From NCBI GenBank assembly GCA_963676905.2, contig CAXXVE010000001.1, positions 620,001 to 684,000 on the forward strand: a stretch of 64,000 nt of DNA. Reading direction: 5' to 3'. Under the pieces are notes generated by a model. It was not told where the DNA came from and ran no database searches. It saw nothing but the letters and a program-made list of their open reading frames with translations. Positions within the stretch are counted from its first letter, which is position 1, and each line of letters starts with the position of its first letter. The position numbers and the translations under genes are program-made. Shown here piece by piece: positions 18,056 through 27,482 of the stretch. The stretch comes from Oceanispirochaeta sp963676905. GTDB lineage: Bacteria; Spirochaetota; Spirochaetia; DSM-2461.

Positions 18056-19285
18056 ATGACATTTGGACAGACAATTGCAGCTTCCTTCAGGGAGCTTTGG
18101 CTGACCACCGGTATCTTCGGCTTTCTGCAGGCCGGAGGCTGGGGCAACCTGGCCATGATCGCGGTAGGATTCCTCCTCCTCTATCTGGCCATTAATAAAG
18201 GATTTGAACCGCTGCTTCTGGTTCCTATCGGAATCGGAGCCATCCTGAGTAACATCCCCTTCGCGGAGATTGCGGCTCACACAGAACTGCACGGTGAGTT
18301 CATTAACGGAGCTCTCTACCTGCACGATGTATCCGGTGGTTTCATCGGTATGTTTTATGACCTGGGTGTAACCAGCGGCCTCTTTCCCCTGCTGATCTTT
18401 ATGGGTGTAGGGGCTATGACCGACTTCGGTCCCCTTCTGGCAAACCCCAAGACCCTGCTCCTCGGAGCATCAGCCCAGTTCGGTATTTTTATTGCCCTTC
18501 TCGGTGCTGTGGCGCTGGGACAGTATATGCCTGGGATCGACTTCAACCTCTATGACGCCGCCTCCATCGGTATCATCGGAGGTGCCGACGGACCCACGGC
18601 TATCTTTGTTGCCTCCCGTCTTTCACCCACCCTTCTGGGAGCGATCGCGGTAGCGGCCTACTCATACATGGCCCTTGTGCCCATTATCCAGCCCCCCATC
18701 ATGAAGGCTCTTACCACTGAAGAAGAGCGTCAGATCAAGATGGAGCAGCTCAGACCTGTTACAAAGACAGAGAAGATCATCTTCCCCCTGTCCGTACTTT
18801 CAGCCTGTATTCTGCTTCTTCCCTCTGCCACACCCCTTCTGGGAGCCCTGATGTTCGGTAACCTGGCCAAGGAGTGCGGTGTAACAGACAGACTCTCTGA
18901 CACAATGCAGAATGCTCTGATCAACATCGTAACCATCATGCTTGGTCTCGCCGTAGGTTCCAAGATGCAGGCCGCACAGTTCCTGAACTTCAATACCCTC
19001 GGTATTCTGGCTCTCGGTCTGATAGCCTTCTGTATCGGTACAGGAACCGGTGTTCTTCTTGCAAAACTGATGAACAAGGTTTCCAAGCACCCCATCAACC
19101 CCCTTATCGGAGCCGCTGGTGTTTCGGCTGTTCCCATGGCTGCCCGTGTGGTCAACAAGGTGGGTCTGGAAGAGAACCCCAACAACTACCTGCTCATGCA
19201 CGCCATGGGCCCCAACGTTGCCGGTGTAATCGGATCCGCTGTTGCGGCCGGTGTACTCCTGGCACTGGTACCTGTTCTCGGCTGA
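18056..19285 (+). CDS. oadB: Sodium-translocating oxaloacetate decarboxylase beta subunit
   Basis: A 409-residue polytopic membrane subunit (about nine to eleven TM helices) that decarboxylates carboxybiotin and couples this to outward Na+ pumping. The family hallmarks are all present: FLLLYLAINKGFEPLLLVPIG near the N-terminus, the central ion-binding stretch YDAASIGIIGGADGPTAIF with its essential Asp, then YSYMALVPIIQPP, and the C-terminal NPLIGAAGVSAVPMAARV and HAMGPNVAGVIGSA. Length matches the family. CTAGGAG is placed well before the ATG. Last gene of the operon; a strong terminator follows. In an anaerobe it would turn oxoacid fermentation into a sodium gradient. Confidence 0.95.
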   Translation: MTFGQTIAASFRELWLTTGIFGFLQAGGWGNLAMIAVGFLLLYLAINKGFEPLLLVPIGIGAILSNIPFAEIAAHTELHGEFINGALYLHDVSGGFIGMFYDLGVTSGLFPLLIFMGVGAMTDFGPLLANPKTLLLGASAQFGIFIALLGAVALGQYMPGIDFNLYDAASIGIIGGADGPTAIFVASRLSPTLLGAIAVAAYSYMALVPIIQPPIMKALTTEEERQIKMEQLRPVTKTEKIIFPLSVLSACILLLPSATPLLGALMFGNLAKECGVTDRLSDTMQNALINIVTIMLGLAVGSKMQAAQFLNFNTLGILALGLIAFCIGTGTGVLLAKLMNKVSKHPINPLIGAAGVSAVPMAARVVNKVGLEENPNNYLLMHAMGPNVAGVIGSAVAAGVLLALVPVLG

Positions 19286-19309
19286 TACCGGGAACCGCTG
19301 CCTGATATA

Positions 19310-19344
19310 AAAAGACCATTCCTTCGGGAATGGTCTTTTTTTTT
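19310..19344 (+). terminator. Rho-independent terminator of the oad operon
   Basis: AAAGACCATTCC / GGAATGGTCTTT with a TTCG tetraloop (19311-19338) and a T run of eight or more. Confidence 0.95.
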
Positions 19345-19460
19345 ACATGCCTGCAAATAGCAGAAAACAGCAGTTCAATCCACAAGATTTCCATATAAGA
19401 TTCACAAAGCCGTCGCAAGGTCAGACAGGGAAGGGAGTAAAATTACTGCAGGAGTTGAAT

Positions 19461-19715
19461 ATGATTACCTGGACTATACTCAGAAGCCTTCACATCGGAT
19501 TGTGGGTCTATGGACTCTACAGAGCTTTCAGTATTCAGATATTTGAGGGATGGGATTTTCTGACAGTACTTGTAATTGTCAATCTGCTCCAGTTTCTGTT
19601 TTTCTCAATGAGTATCGGCAGAAAGAGGGGCTACTCTCTGGGGCAGTCGCTGATTATGACCCTGCTCCTCGGATTCTCCTGGTGGTATCCTGTTCACCAG
19701 GGGCGTAAATACTAG
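19461..19715 (+). CDS. Small membrane protein, hypothetical
   Basis: An 84-residue protein with three likely membrane segments: TILRSLHIGLWVYGLYRAF, LTVLVIVNLLQFLFFSMSI and SLGQSLIMTLLLGFSWWYP. It ends in a short basic tail. GGAG at 19451-19454 is 6 nt upstream of the ATG at 19461; the same frame is open back to 19347, but that part overlaps the oad terminator and looks non-coding. I recognise no family. It is convergent with the Nudix gene and stands alone. Confidence 0.65.
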   Translation: MITWTILRSLHIGLWVYGLYRAFSIQIFEGWDFLTVLVIVNLLQFLFFSMSIGRKRGYSLGQSLIMTLLLGFSWWYPVHQGRKY

Positions 19716-19735
19716 GGAAGCCATTTTACAGAATA

Positions 19736-20245
19736 CTACATTCCCGACAGCTTTTTGAAACGGTTCAGCTCATCAAGGAAGTTGGGAGTGAACTTAACCC
19801 GGTCTGTCGCTCTGATCTTTTCAAGGCTCCAGAATCTTCCTTCATCAATTTCATCACGGTTGAACTCAATGGCACCGTTCCAGATGCAGCGGTAGGTTGA
19901 GACAAACTCGGACTCATAGTCGTTGCTGTGCAGATAACGGTGGAGAAACTCCAGGACAACACCCTCAATACCGAGTTCTTCCTTCATCTCCCTGTATGCC
20001 GCCTCTTCATAGGACTCGCCGGCTCCCACATGACCGCCGACAGAGGTATCCCACTTACCGGGCTGGACGTCTTTTGTCAGGCTTCTTTTCTGAAGATAAA
20101 GCTCTCCTGAACTGTCGAAAACAAGTACATGAACGACCCTGTGGATCATTGAAGGGTTTCCATGAAAATCCTCTCTGTCCCCGGTACCGATTACAATGTC
20201 ATGCTCATCTACAAGATCAAAAACCTCTTTATCCTGAACCTTCAC
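19736..20245 (-). CDS. Nudix hydrolase (YfcD/IPP-isomerase-like subgroup)
   Basis: A 169-residue cytoplasmic Nudix protein. The Nudix box is intact at about residues 70-92 (GHVGAGESYEEAAYREMKEELG), with both catalytic Glu of REMKEE that bind Mg2+. The N-terminal pattern DEHDIVIGTGDRED...HRVVHVLVF and LYLQKRS followed by GKWDTSVGGH is that of YfcD-like and type 1 isopentenyl-diphosphate-isomerase-like proteins. True isomerases have extra Cys/Glu residues not evident here, so a hydrolase is the likelier role. Start is GTG at 20245 with AAGGAG 8 nt upstream; an ATG between the two is out of frame. Confidence 0.88.
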   Translation of the reverse strand: MKVQDKEVFDLVDEHDIVIGTGDREDFHGNPSMIHRVVHVLVFDSSGELYLQKRSLTKDVQPGKWDTSVGGHVGAGESYEEAAYREMKEELGIEGVVLEFLHRYLHSNDYESEFVSTYRCIWNGAIEFNRDEIDEGRFWSLEKIRATDRVKFTPNFLDELNRFKKLSGM

Positions 20246-20405
20246 AGCATCGTCTCCTTATCACTTTATCAGGGGGGATTCCGCTAACCTGACCCCAACA
20301 GTAAAGAATATACCTTTTGATCTCAATTTCCAGTAAAGATCCAAAAAAGATGGTCATCATTTAAAAGCTTGCAGATAAAGCCTGTTAAAACCGATAATAA
20401 TTATT

Positions 20406-21749
20406 ATGAAGATTCCCATTATCCATCCGGACAGCAGAAAAAAAATTGTCTGGGATACTTTCATACTGGGCCTCACAATCGGGATAACCATCCTTGTTCC
20501 ACTGGTCACTGTATTCCGCATTCCCATGACAGGTACGCTGCTTGGTTTTGATTTTTTTATATCCATGGTTCTGATCCTTGATATTTTTATTGAATCACAT
20601 ACGGCATTTACAGAGCAGCGGGAGCTTGTCACAGACAAGCAGATTATATTTAAGAGATACCGCCGCAAGGCCCTGCTTATAGACTCGGTGGCGGCGTTCC
20701 CCTTCTTTATGATCCTCTCTCTTTCAAGCAGCCCCCAGATGATTCAGCTTGCCTACTTGTGCAACCTTTTCCGTCTTGTAAAACTTCTCAGAACCACAAG
20801 AACTATCAGCCGCATACGGAACAGCAAGAGACTTAACCCCAGCTTTATCCGAATGACTCTTCTGATCTTCTGGATTCTGGTAGCGGCGCATCTGATCTCC
20901 TGTGCATGGATTGCCATATGGGACGATCCCGGCGCACTGAATCCCATCAACGCCGAACAGCCCTATCTGCGCTCCTTCTACTGGACAGTCACCACCCTGA
21001 CAACCATCGGGTACGGAGATATATCGCCAAGTACAAGGATTGAAACAATCTTCGTTATTATCGTCGAGCTTATCGGTGCCGGTATGTACGGTTTCATCAT
21101 TGGTAACATTGCCAATATTATAGCCAATATAGATGTAGCCAAGTCCCAGTATCAGGAGAAGATGGAGAAGGTCTCCACCTTTATGCGCTACAAGAACATT
21201 CCCCCAGACCTAAAGCACAAGATAAGCGACTACTACGACTACCTCTGGGAGAGCCGGCGGGGTTATGACGAATCATCCATCCTTACCGACCTGCCGAAGC
21301 CGCTGAAGACCTCGATTGCCCTCTTTCTCAATCGCGAGATAATCCAGAAAGTCCCCATCTTCCAGGGAGCCTCCGAGGAGTTTATCAAAGAGATTATTCT
21401 GAATCTGGAACCCGTTGTATTTACTCCCGGAGACTATGTTGTGATCAAGGGTGAGATCGGTTATGAGATGTACTTTCTCAGCAGAGGATCGGTGGATGTT
21501 GTCTCTGAGGACGAATCCATCATCTACGCCACTCTGGGTGCCGGCTCCTTCTTCGGAGAGATTGCCCTTCTTCTATCCACTCCGAGAAATGCCACAATAA
21601 AAGCAAAGGACTACTGCGACTGTTACTCCCTGAATAAAGAGACCTTCGACAGGATTCTGGAACGTTTCCCCGAATTTGCCAAACGCATCAGCGACATGGC
21701 CGAGAAGAGACGGGCCGAAACTGAAGAGAAACAGAAAGGGAATAAATAG
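20406..21749 (+). CDS. Cyclic-nucleotide-gated potassium channel, SthK-like
   Basis: A 447-residue six-TM channel with a C-terminal cyclic-nucleotide-binding domain, very like SthK of Spirochaeta thermophila, the structural model for CNG/HCN channels. S1-S4 occupy about residues 15-150; S4 is Arg-rich (RLVKLLRTTRTISRIR). The pore loop carries the K+ filter TIGYGD at 201-205. S6 is followed by a C-linker with the SthK-like YYDYLWESRRGYDE. The cNBD (~325-440) contains the phosphate-binding cassette FFGEIALLLSTPRNATI with the essential Arg. cAMP gating is known for SthK and inferred here. No Shine-Dalgarno is visible at this ATG, so the exact start is uncertain. The CHASE2 adenylate cyclase 5.3 kb upstream could supply the ligand. 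Confidence 0.93.
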   Translation: MKIPIIHPDSRKKIVWDTFILGLTIGITILVPLVTVFRIPMTGTLLGFDFFISMVLILDIFIESHTAFTEQRELVTDKQIIFKRYRRKALLIDSVAAFPFFMILSLSSSPQMIQLAYLCNLFRLVKLLRTTRTISRIRNSKRLNPSFIRMTLLIFWILVAAHLISCAWIAIWDDPGALNPINAEQPYLRSFYWTVTTLTTIGYGDISPSTRIETIFVIIVELIGAGMYGFIIGNIANIIANIDVAKSQYQEKMEKVSTFMRYKNIPPDLKHKISDYYDYLWESRRGYDESSILTDLPKPLKTSIALFLNREIIQKVPIFQGASEEFIKEIILNLEPVVFTPGDYVVIKGEIGYEMYFLSRGSVDVVSEDESIIYATLGAGSFFGEIALLLSTPRNATIKAKDYCDCYSLNKETFDRILERFPEFAKRISDMAEKRRAETEEKQKGNK

Positions 21750-21775
21750 AGGAGTACAGACAGGACCTGTATGTG

Positions 21776-21922
21776 CTAAAGGTTTATTGCGTCGACAAGC
21801 TTCTTCATCTTCTGGAGGATGACGCTTCGGTCCAGAGGTTTGACAATATAATCACTGGCCCTCTCCCTCATAAGCGGGAGAAAGCATGCCTGATATCGAC
21901 TTAAGGTAAAATTACAAGTGAA
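21776..21922 (-). pseudogene. Truncated receiver-domain remnant
   Basis: Translated on the minus strand, this 49-codon stretch ends MRERASDYIVKPLDRSVILQ followed by KMKKLVDAINL and a stop. That is the last third of a response-regulator receiver domain: beta5 with the conserved Lys-Pro, and helix alpha5. The phosphoacceptor Asp and earlier strands are missing and there is no start codon with a ribosome site. It lies directly after the ftsK stop codon and in the same frame. I read it as the left-over 3' end of a deleted regulator gene. Confidence 0.7.
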
Positions 21923-24616
21923 TCAGTCTCCGGTATCCAGCATCTCCTGCCCGGGTCGGTCGGGGATATGGACAACTTCACGGGGTTTGCTGCCGTTCTG
22001 GGGTCCTACAATACCACGGATTTCCATCTCTTCCACAAGCCGGGCCGCACGGTTGTATCCAATCTGAAGCCGGCGCTGTAGATAGGAGGCAGAAGCCTTG
22101 CCTGCGGCCAGAACAATATCCAGGGCCTTGTCATAGAGGGGGTCGGAGAATGAGCTGGCTCCGCCGCTGTCGCCGCCGGACTCATAGTCGTCCTCATCAA
22201 GGAAGATCTCATCATCGATGTATTCGGGCTCCCCGAGGGTCTTCACATAGGAGACAACCCGCTCCACCTCATCCTCTGAGAGGAAGGCCCCCTGCATACG
22301 TGAAGGAAAGGGGTCCCAGGCGGAGGTAAACAGCATGTCCCCCTTGCCCAGAAGCTTCTCGGCTCCCATCATATCGATAATGATACGGGAGTCGGTCTTG
22401 CTGGCTACCATAAAGGCGATCCGGGAGGGAAAGTTTGCCTTGATAAGACCTGTAATAACATCGATTGAGGGTCTCTGGGTCGCCAGAACAAGATGAATAC
22501 CCACGGCACGGGACATGGCTGCCAGCCGGGCGACGATTCCCTCAAGCTCCTTGCCCGAAGTGGCCATCAGGTCGGCGAACTCATCAATGACAAGGACGAT
22601 GTAGGGAAGCTTTGTTGTAGCGATCTCCCTCTCTTTGATCCTCTTGTTGTAGCTCTTGATGTCACGGACTCCCATGGCATCGAGGAGGGCATAACGCCGC
22701 TCCATCTCATAGAGGCACCACTGTACAGCCTGGAAGGCCCTTTTGGATTCGGTAATGACGGGAGTCAGAAGATGGGGGATATCGTTATAGAGCTTCAGCT
22801 CGACAATCTTGGGGTCCACCATGATCATCTTCACTTCCTGGGGAGACCGCTTGTAGAGGATGGAGCAGATCAGGGAGTTTACACAGACCGATTTACCTGA
22901 ACCTGTGGAACCGGCAATGAGAAGGTGCGGGGTCTTTGCAAGGTCGATGACCTGATTTCCTCCGCTGATATCCTTACCGAGGATAACGGGAATCTCAAAG
23001 TCCGACCCTGAAAATTCCTCCGATTCAACAAGACCGCTGTAGGAGACAATGGATCTCTTTCTGTTGGGCACTTCGATACCGATGGCCTGTTTTCCCGGAA
23101 TGGGAGCCACAATACGGATACGGGATGCCGCCAGACGGAGGGCCAGGTTGTCCTGCAGATTGACAATGCGTGACACCTTCACACCCGGAGAGGGCTGGAT
23201 CTCAAACATTGTGATAACAGGTCCCCTGGAGATGCCGACAACGGAAGCCTCAATTTTGAACTCATTGAGGGTCTCTTCAAGAGCACGGGCCTGGCGCCGT
23301 GTGTAGTCATCCACCTCGTCAAAACTGTTGTCGGGATACTCCTTGAGAAGACCCGCCACCGGAACTTCGTACTTCTTCTTTCTCTTGTGTTTGGGTATAT
23401 GGCCGGGGCTGAGAACTCCAAGCTTCTCGGTCTCCCCCTGGGGAGATAGTTTTGAGGCGATGGAAACGGGGTCTTCCGCTTCGGGAACTTCACCGCTTAT
23501 ATCATCATAGCGGTCGGTCACATAACCCTGATCCGCATACTCGTCTTCCGATGTAAAATCCTCCGCTGGCAGCTCCTCCGGAGCGTCCTCTTCCGGTACG
23601 GAAGCCGGGGCTGATTCTTCATAATACCCGGGAGGGAGCTCCTCGTCGTCTTCCAGGCTATCCGCCTCATCCATAAGAAAACCGATTCCTGGATCAACTT
23701 CCATGGAAGGAACCTGTTCTTCTTCCTCCGGCAGGGCTGATGAACGGGGAGGGGCTGCAGTGCTGCCGGACATCCGGACATCATCCCTGTCTTCGCTCTC
23801 CAGAGAACTGTCGACAACATCATCGATACTGAGAGTTTTATTGGGGTTGAAAGCGGGAGCCGCCGGTTTGGTTTCCGCAGGTTCTTCTTCGGGCATTTGG
23901 CTTTTTTCGGGAGTGAATACGGGCTTCCGGTTCAGGTCAGGCCTTAGAACCGAAGAGATAAGGGACTGGATTTCACTGTCGTCCACTGTCTCAATAGGGG
24001 GTATGGGTCCGGGCATCTCAGGCATGTCAAAGGACTCGGCACCGGGAGAGTCATCAAAGTCCTCTCCGGACTGCTCCTGATCAGCGGGGCCGTCAAAAAC
24101 AGCCTTTCTGTAGGGGTCTTCAAAGACCTTCTCTTTCTCCTGGAACAGGGCCGTTATCCGGCTCAGCATTGATCCCGTTTCTCCGTTATCCGAGGGGAGA
24201 GGGAGCCAGAGCATATGAGGAAAGAGGAAATTCCCGAGCTTGAAGATCAGGGCGCACTCCACAGCAAGAAGGAGAAGAAGGAAGGGTATGGAGGCCCACA
24301 GGCCCAATTCGGTAATCAGATAGCGGGATACGAAGATTGATGTATTTCCGCTGATCACATGAAACAGCAGGGCCAGGTTCAAAAAAGGAAGGAGAGAGAC
24401 ATTCATTGTAAACAGGAGCTTATGTGTCTCTTTATCAGTTCTCAGAGCCAGGACACAGAGGCCCAGATAGACAGGGACATAGAAGGATGCCAGATGGAAT
24501 GTTCTGAAGAGAAAGCCGAAACCTGATACTCCCAGAACCCCCAGCAGGGCGGACAGAAACAGAACGGCGGCCAGAGCGGCCAGGATTATGGACAAAATTC
24601 GGTTGAACTTACTCAA
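21923..24616 (-). CDS. ftsK: DNA translocase FtsK/SpoIIIE
   Basis: An 897-residue septal DNA pump that clears chromosomes at division. Four TM helices lie at about residues 5-160. An acidic Pro/Glu-rich linker follows to ~400 (EDDEELPPGYYEES and similar). The motor has the FtsK alpha domain (YTRRQARALEETLNEFKIEA), Walker A AGSTGSGKS (~570), Walker B IVLVIDEFADLM (~670), then LVLATQRPSIDVITG. The C-terminal gamma winged helix is present (YDKALDIVLAAGKASASYLQ, then GYNRAARLVEEMEIRGIVGP), which in E. coli reads polar KOPS sites. The start is taken as TTG 24616 with GGAGAG 8 nt upstream; a TTG at 24637 lies before that site. A receiver remnant follows the stop codon. Confidence 0.95.
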   Translation of the reverse strand: MSKFNRILSIILAALAAVLFLSALLGVLGVSGFGFLFRTFHLASFYVPVYLGLCVLALRTDKETHKLLFTMNVSLLPFLNLALLFHVISGNTSIFVSRYLITELGLWASIPFLLLLLAVECALIFKLGNFLFPHMLWLPLPSDNGETGSMLSRITALFQEKEKVFEDPYRKAVFDGPADQEQSGEDFDDSPGAESFDMPEMPGPIPPIETVDDSEIQSLISSVLRPDLNRKPVFTPEKSQMPEEEPAETKPAAPAFNPNKTLSIDDVVDSSLESEDRDDVRMSGSTAAPPRSSALPEEEEQVPSMEVDPGIGFLMDEADSLEDDEELPPGYYEESAPASVPEEDAPEELPAEDFTSEDEYADQGYVTDRYDDISGEVPEAEDPVSIASKLSPQGETEKLGVLSPGHIPKHKRKKKYEVPVAGLLKEYPDNSFDEVDDYTRRQARALEETLNEFKIEASVVGISRGPVITMFEIQPSPGVKVSRIVNLQDNLALRLAASRIRIVAPIPGKQAIGIEVPNRKRSIVSYSGLVESEEFSGSDFEIPVILGKDISGGNQVIDLAKTPHLLIAGSTGSGKSVCVNSLICSILYKRSPQEVKMIMVDPKIVELKLYNDIPHLLTPVITESKRAFQAVQWCLYEMERRYALLDAMGVRDIKSYNKRIKEREIATTKLPYIVLVIDEFADLMATSGKELEGIVARLAAMSRAVGIHLVLATQRPSIDVITGLIKANFPSRIAFMVASKTDSRIIIDMMGAEKLLGKGDMLFTSAWDPFPSRMQGAFLSEDEVERVVSYVKTLGEPEYIDDEIFLDEDDYESGGDSGGASSFSDPLYDKALDIVLAAGKASASYLQRRLQIGYNRAARLVEEMEIRGIVGPQNGSKPREVVHIPDRPGQEMLDTGD

Positions 24617-24714
24617 ATCAGACTCTCCTCGTATCAATGATTATCGGAATTTCCGGGCCGTTCCTGAAGGACGGGAGACGGCACGGAAATTCCATTGATC
24701 AGATGAAGGACAAA

Positions 24715-25509
24715 TCAGAAAAAGATAAGTCCCAGGATTCCCAGAGGAACCAGATAGAAACAGAAGTACCAGAACTTACCGCTGTGGATAAGACGCACCA
24801 GAATCCAGAGTGCCAGAAATCCCGAAATCAGAGCGGTCAGAATGGATGCGGCAAGAACGGGAAAGGCGATGGACTCAAGCAGGGTAACACCATCCTTCAG
24901 ATCCAGAAGGAGTGCCCCTACAATGGCGGGAATGGAAATCAGAAAAGAGTACTCCGCAGCCACATCCCTGTTCATCCCCCTGTAGAGTCCGGCGGATATG
25001 GTTATCCCGGAACGGGAGATGCCGGGAAGCACTCCAAGCCCCTGGGCGACACCTGTAAAAACTCCGTCCCCGAGAGTCAGGTTGCTGTACTCACGCCCCT
25101 CTTTGGCCCGCCTTGTAAACCAGAGGATCACAGCAGTAACCAGATAGAGGGGGAATATGATTTTGGGAGTCTCCGCCACGTTCAACTTTGAAACGGCAAC
25201 GCCAAGAACCCCGGTGATAAAGGTGGCAATCAGAACGATTACAATGAGCCTCAGATTGTCTCTGTCGCTCTCATCGCTCTTTCTTCCTATCCACCGGAAT
25301 AGAGAGACAAGAAGCCTGAGAACAATCTTCCTGAACATAACAAGAACAACAATCAGTGTTGCCACATGAAGAAGAACATCGAAGAGGACAGGGATCTCCC
25401 CCAGCCCCATAAGGTTCCTAACCATAAGAAGATGCCCCGAACTGGAAACGGGCAGGAACTCAGTGAGCCCCTGAATCAGTCCGAGGACAATGGCTTGTAA
25501 ATAGCTCAT
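24715..25509 (-). CDS. uppP: Undecaprenyl-diphosphatase
   Basis: A 264-residue, roughly eight-TM membrane enzyme that recycles undecaprenyl pyrophosphate to the monophosphate lipid carrier for peptidoglycan and polysaccharide synthesis; overexpression gives bacitracin resistance. Both signature regions are intact: LIQGLTEFLPVSSSGHLLM (residues ~13-32) with the catalytic Glu and Ser/His, and LPGISRSGITISAGLYRGM with the Arg of the second phosphatase motif. GGAG lies 6 nt before the ATG at 25509; the in-frame TTG one codon earlier is too close. It lies just upstream of ftsK on the same strand (98-bp gap) and after a lytic transglycosylase gene, a local group concerned with envelope growth and division. 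Confidence 0.96.
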   Translation of the reverse strand: MSYLQAIVLGLIQGLTEFLPVSSSGHLLMVRNLMGLGEIPVLFDVLLHVATLIVVLVMFRKIVLRLLVSLFRWIGRKSDESDRDNLRLIVIVLIATFITGVLGVAVSKLNVAETPKIIFPLYLVTAVILWFTRRAKEGREYSNLTLGDGVFTGVAQGLGVLPGISRSGITISAGLYRGMNRDVAAEYSFLISIPAIVGALLLDLKDGVTLLESIAFPVLAASILTALISGFLALWILVRLIHSGKFWYFCFYLVPLGILGLIFF

Positions 25510-25579
25510 CAAATACTCCGTAATCTACTTTATTTAATCTGTTTATATCTTACGCTTCTAACGCTGCCCATAATATACA

Positions 25580-27403
25580 TTAAAAAGGACTGTAAAACTG
25601 CTCCAGCCACTCACCGGGAGGGGCTCCGGTATCAAGATAGCGGTATGAAGCGGCTGCCACAATCACCTTGCGGACATAATCCCGGGTTTCCCTGAAGGGA
25701 ATGCTCTGGATAAACAGGTCGGGATCTCCAGAGTAGTACCGCCGCTTCCAGCTTCTCAGATTTCCGCCGCCGCCATTGTAGGCTGCCAGAACATCCACAT
25801 AGGAATCGGTCCACGGCCGCTCTCTGAGCCAGTCCAGATACAAAGTCCCCAGCATTATATTGTCCATGGGATTCATCAGATCCCACTCCTCCAGCCTGTG
25901 TCTTCGGGCCAGGTCCTCTGCAGTAGACGGCATAAGCTGCATCAGCCCACCTGCTCCGACACGGGAGTAGATCTCTTCATGAAAGGCGCTTTCCCTTCTT
26001 ATGATGCCCAGAACGAGCTCATCGGGGACTCCCTCAACTCCGCTCATCTCATAGCGGTTTGATCCGGGATAGACCCAGGGAAGGAGCTTCAGCCCCTCCT
26101 CAGGCGGAAGGCGATAGAACCAGAATCCTGCAAAGGTGATCAGTTCATAGAGGTCTCCCCTGTCTTCGAGATACCTTGAAAGTTCAATGAGTACAGAAAC
26201 CGGGGGTTCCTCTCCGCTCTGCCTCAGTCTGGCAAGGGCCTGACGATGATATCCCGCCTCAAGGAGATAGCCGTAGAGCTCGGCGGTATAGGCCGTCCCT
26301 GTCTTTGCATCATCATGAACACTTATATTTTCAGTCCCGACATCACCGGAAGGGAGCTCTTCAGAGCTGAAATAGGGCCAGCGCAGGGGATCGGCCCTTA
26401 CGGCAAAATACCCCCTGGGGTCGGGATCTGCAGGTAGATCAAATCCGTCCAGAGCCGTCTGTGCAATATAACCGGCACTCCTGGCCTTCTCGAGGAGGAA
26501 CCAGGCCTGATAGGCCGTATCATCAAGTCCTGCCCTGTAAACAGACGGATAAATACTCAGCAGCTCTCCCCATCTCCTGAAACGGACAAGGGTACTGAAG
26601 TACTCGTCAAATATATCGTCAAAGTAGTATCCATCGTTCCGCAGGGGACCCGAGGATTCAAGAAACGCAGTCAGCCGGGAGGGGTAGTTTCGGCTGAGAA
26701 GTCTGAGGATATACCACTGGGCCCGACGCGTATCCTGCCACTGACTGCTTCTGAGAACGGATTCTTCATACCAGTAGAGAGCCTCATCAGTATTTCCGTT
26801 TTTTTCATAACAGGAAGCCAAAAAGAAACTTCCCCCGAATCCGGAAGATGAAAACCCCTCCCACCGGGAGAGAAGATCTATCCAGTTGGACGATTCGTTT
26901 GTCTGGAATACAGCATCTCTTATCTCAAGAAGCAGCTTTTCCGGCGGAGCGGTGCTGCTGCCCTGAATGAAGGAGAACCAGTACTCCCTGTAGATGCTTT
27001 CTGAATCCCTGAATCTCCTCTCTTCCGCGGCCTGCCGGGCCAGATCGAGAAGTTCAGCCCCCGCCGCATCGGTTACTGAGGGGCCATCCCCGTCGTGGGA
27101 AGCGGAGAAACCGTTTCTGAAAGGAGCAGGTGTGAAATATATTCCGTTATATTCAAGGATGAGGAGGGCTGCCTCCTGCCTGGGGGCGCTCCATGCCGAA
27201 CTGTAGTCCAGAAATTCATCAAGGGAGAGAGAGTCCAGTTCATCCAGCAGGGATTCCTCGGGAAGCTCTCCGGAAAAAAGAAGGGAAAACACTCTATCAA
27301 GCTGCTCTGTCTGACGTACCGTTCTGACGCTGTAGCATCCGTATAACACAAGCAGAGCCAGAAGGGGCAGCAGATACAAAAGACTCTTTTTTTGAAATTT
27401 CAT
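25580..27403 (-). CDS. Soluble-type lytic murein transglycosylase, lipoprotein
   Basis: A 607-residue envelope enzyme that cleaves peptidoglycan glycan chains to 1,6-anhydromuramyl products. The signal peptide ends in the lipobox LYGC (Cys ~22), so it is lipid-anchored. The middle (~100-430) is alpha-helical, TPR-like, matching the superhelical ring of Slt70 (GNTDEALYWYEESVL). The C-terminal SLT domain begins ~455: IIRRESAFHEE with the catalytic Glu ~469, GAGGLMQLMPSTAEDLA, NIMLGTLYLDWL and LAAYNGGGGNLRSWKRR. Length agrees with Slt70-type enzymes. GAGG precedes the ATG. Encoded 70 bp before uppP on the same strand. Confidence 0.93.
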   Translation of the reverse strand: MKFQKKSLLYLLPLLALLVLYGCYSVRTVRQTEQLDRVFSLLFSGELPEESLLDELDSLSLDEFLDYSSAWSAPRQEAALLILEYNGIYFTPAPFRNGFSASHDGDGPSVTDAAGAELLDLARQAAEERRFRDSESIYREYWFSFIQGSSTAPPEKLLLEIRDAVFQTNESSNWIDLLSRWEGFSSSGFGGSFFLASCYEKNGNTDEALYWYEESVLRSSQWQDTRRAQWYILRLLSRNYPSRLTAFLESSGPLRNDGYYFDDIFDEYFSTLVRFRRWGELLSIYPSVYRAGLDDTAYQAWFLLEKARSAGYIAQTALDGFDLPADPDPRGYFAVRADPLRWPYFSSEELPSGDVGTENISVHDDAKTGTAYTAELYGYLLEAGYHRQALARLRQSGEEPPVSVLIELSRYLEDRGDLYELITFAGFWFYRLPPEEGLKLLPWVYPGSNRYEMSGVEGVPDELVLGIIRRESAFHEEIYSRVGAGGLMQLMPSTAEDLARRHRLEEWDLMNPMDNIMLGTLYLDWLRERPWTDSYVDVLAAYNGGGGNLRSWKRRYYSGDPDLFIQSIPFRETRDYVRKVIVAAASYRYLDTGAPPGEWLEQFYSPF

Positions 27404-27482
27404 ACAACCTCGAGGCGGATTATAGCTCTAAAAGCCCTCTTGCTCCAGAGCCATAATCACCTTGAGAGTGCAGAAGGGGAAA

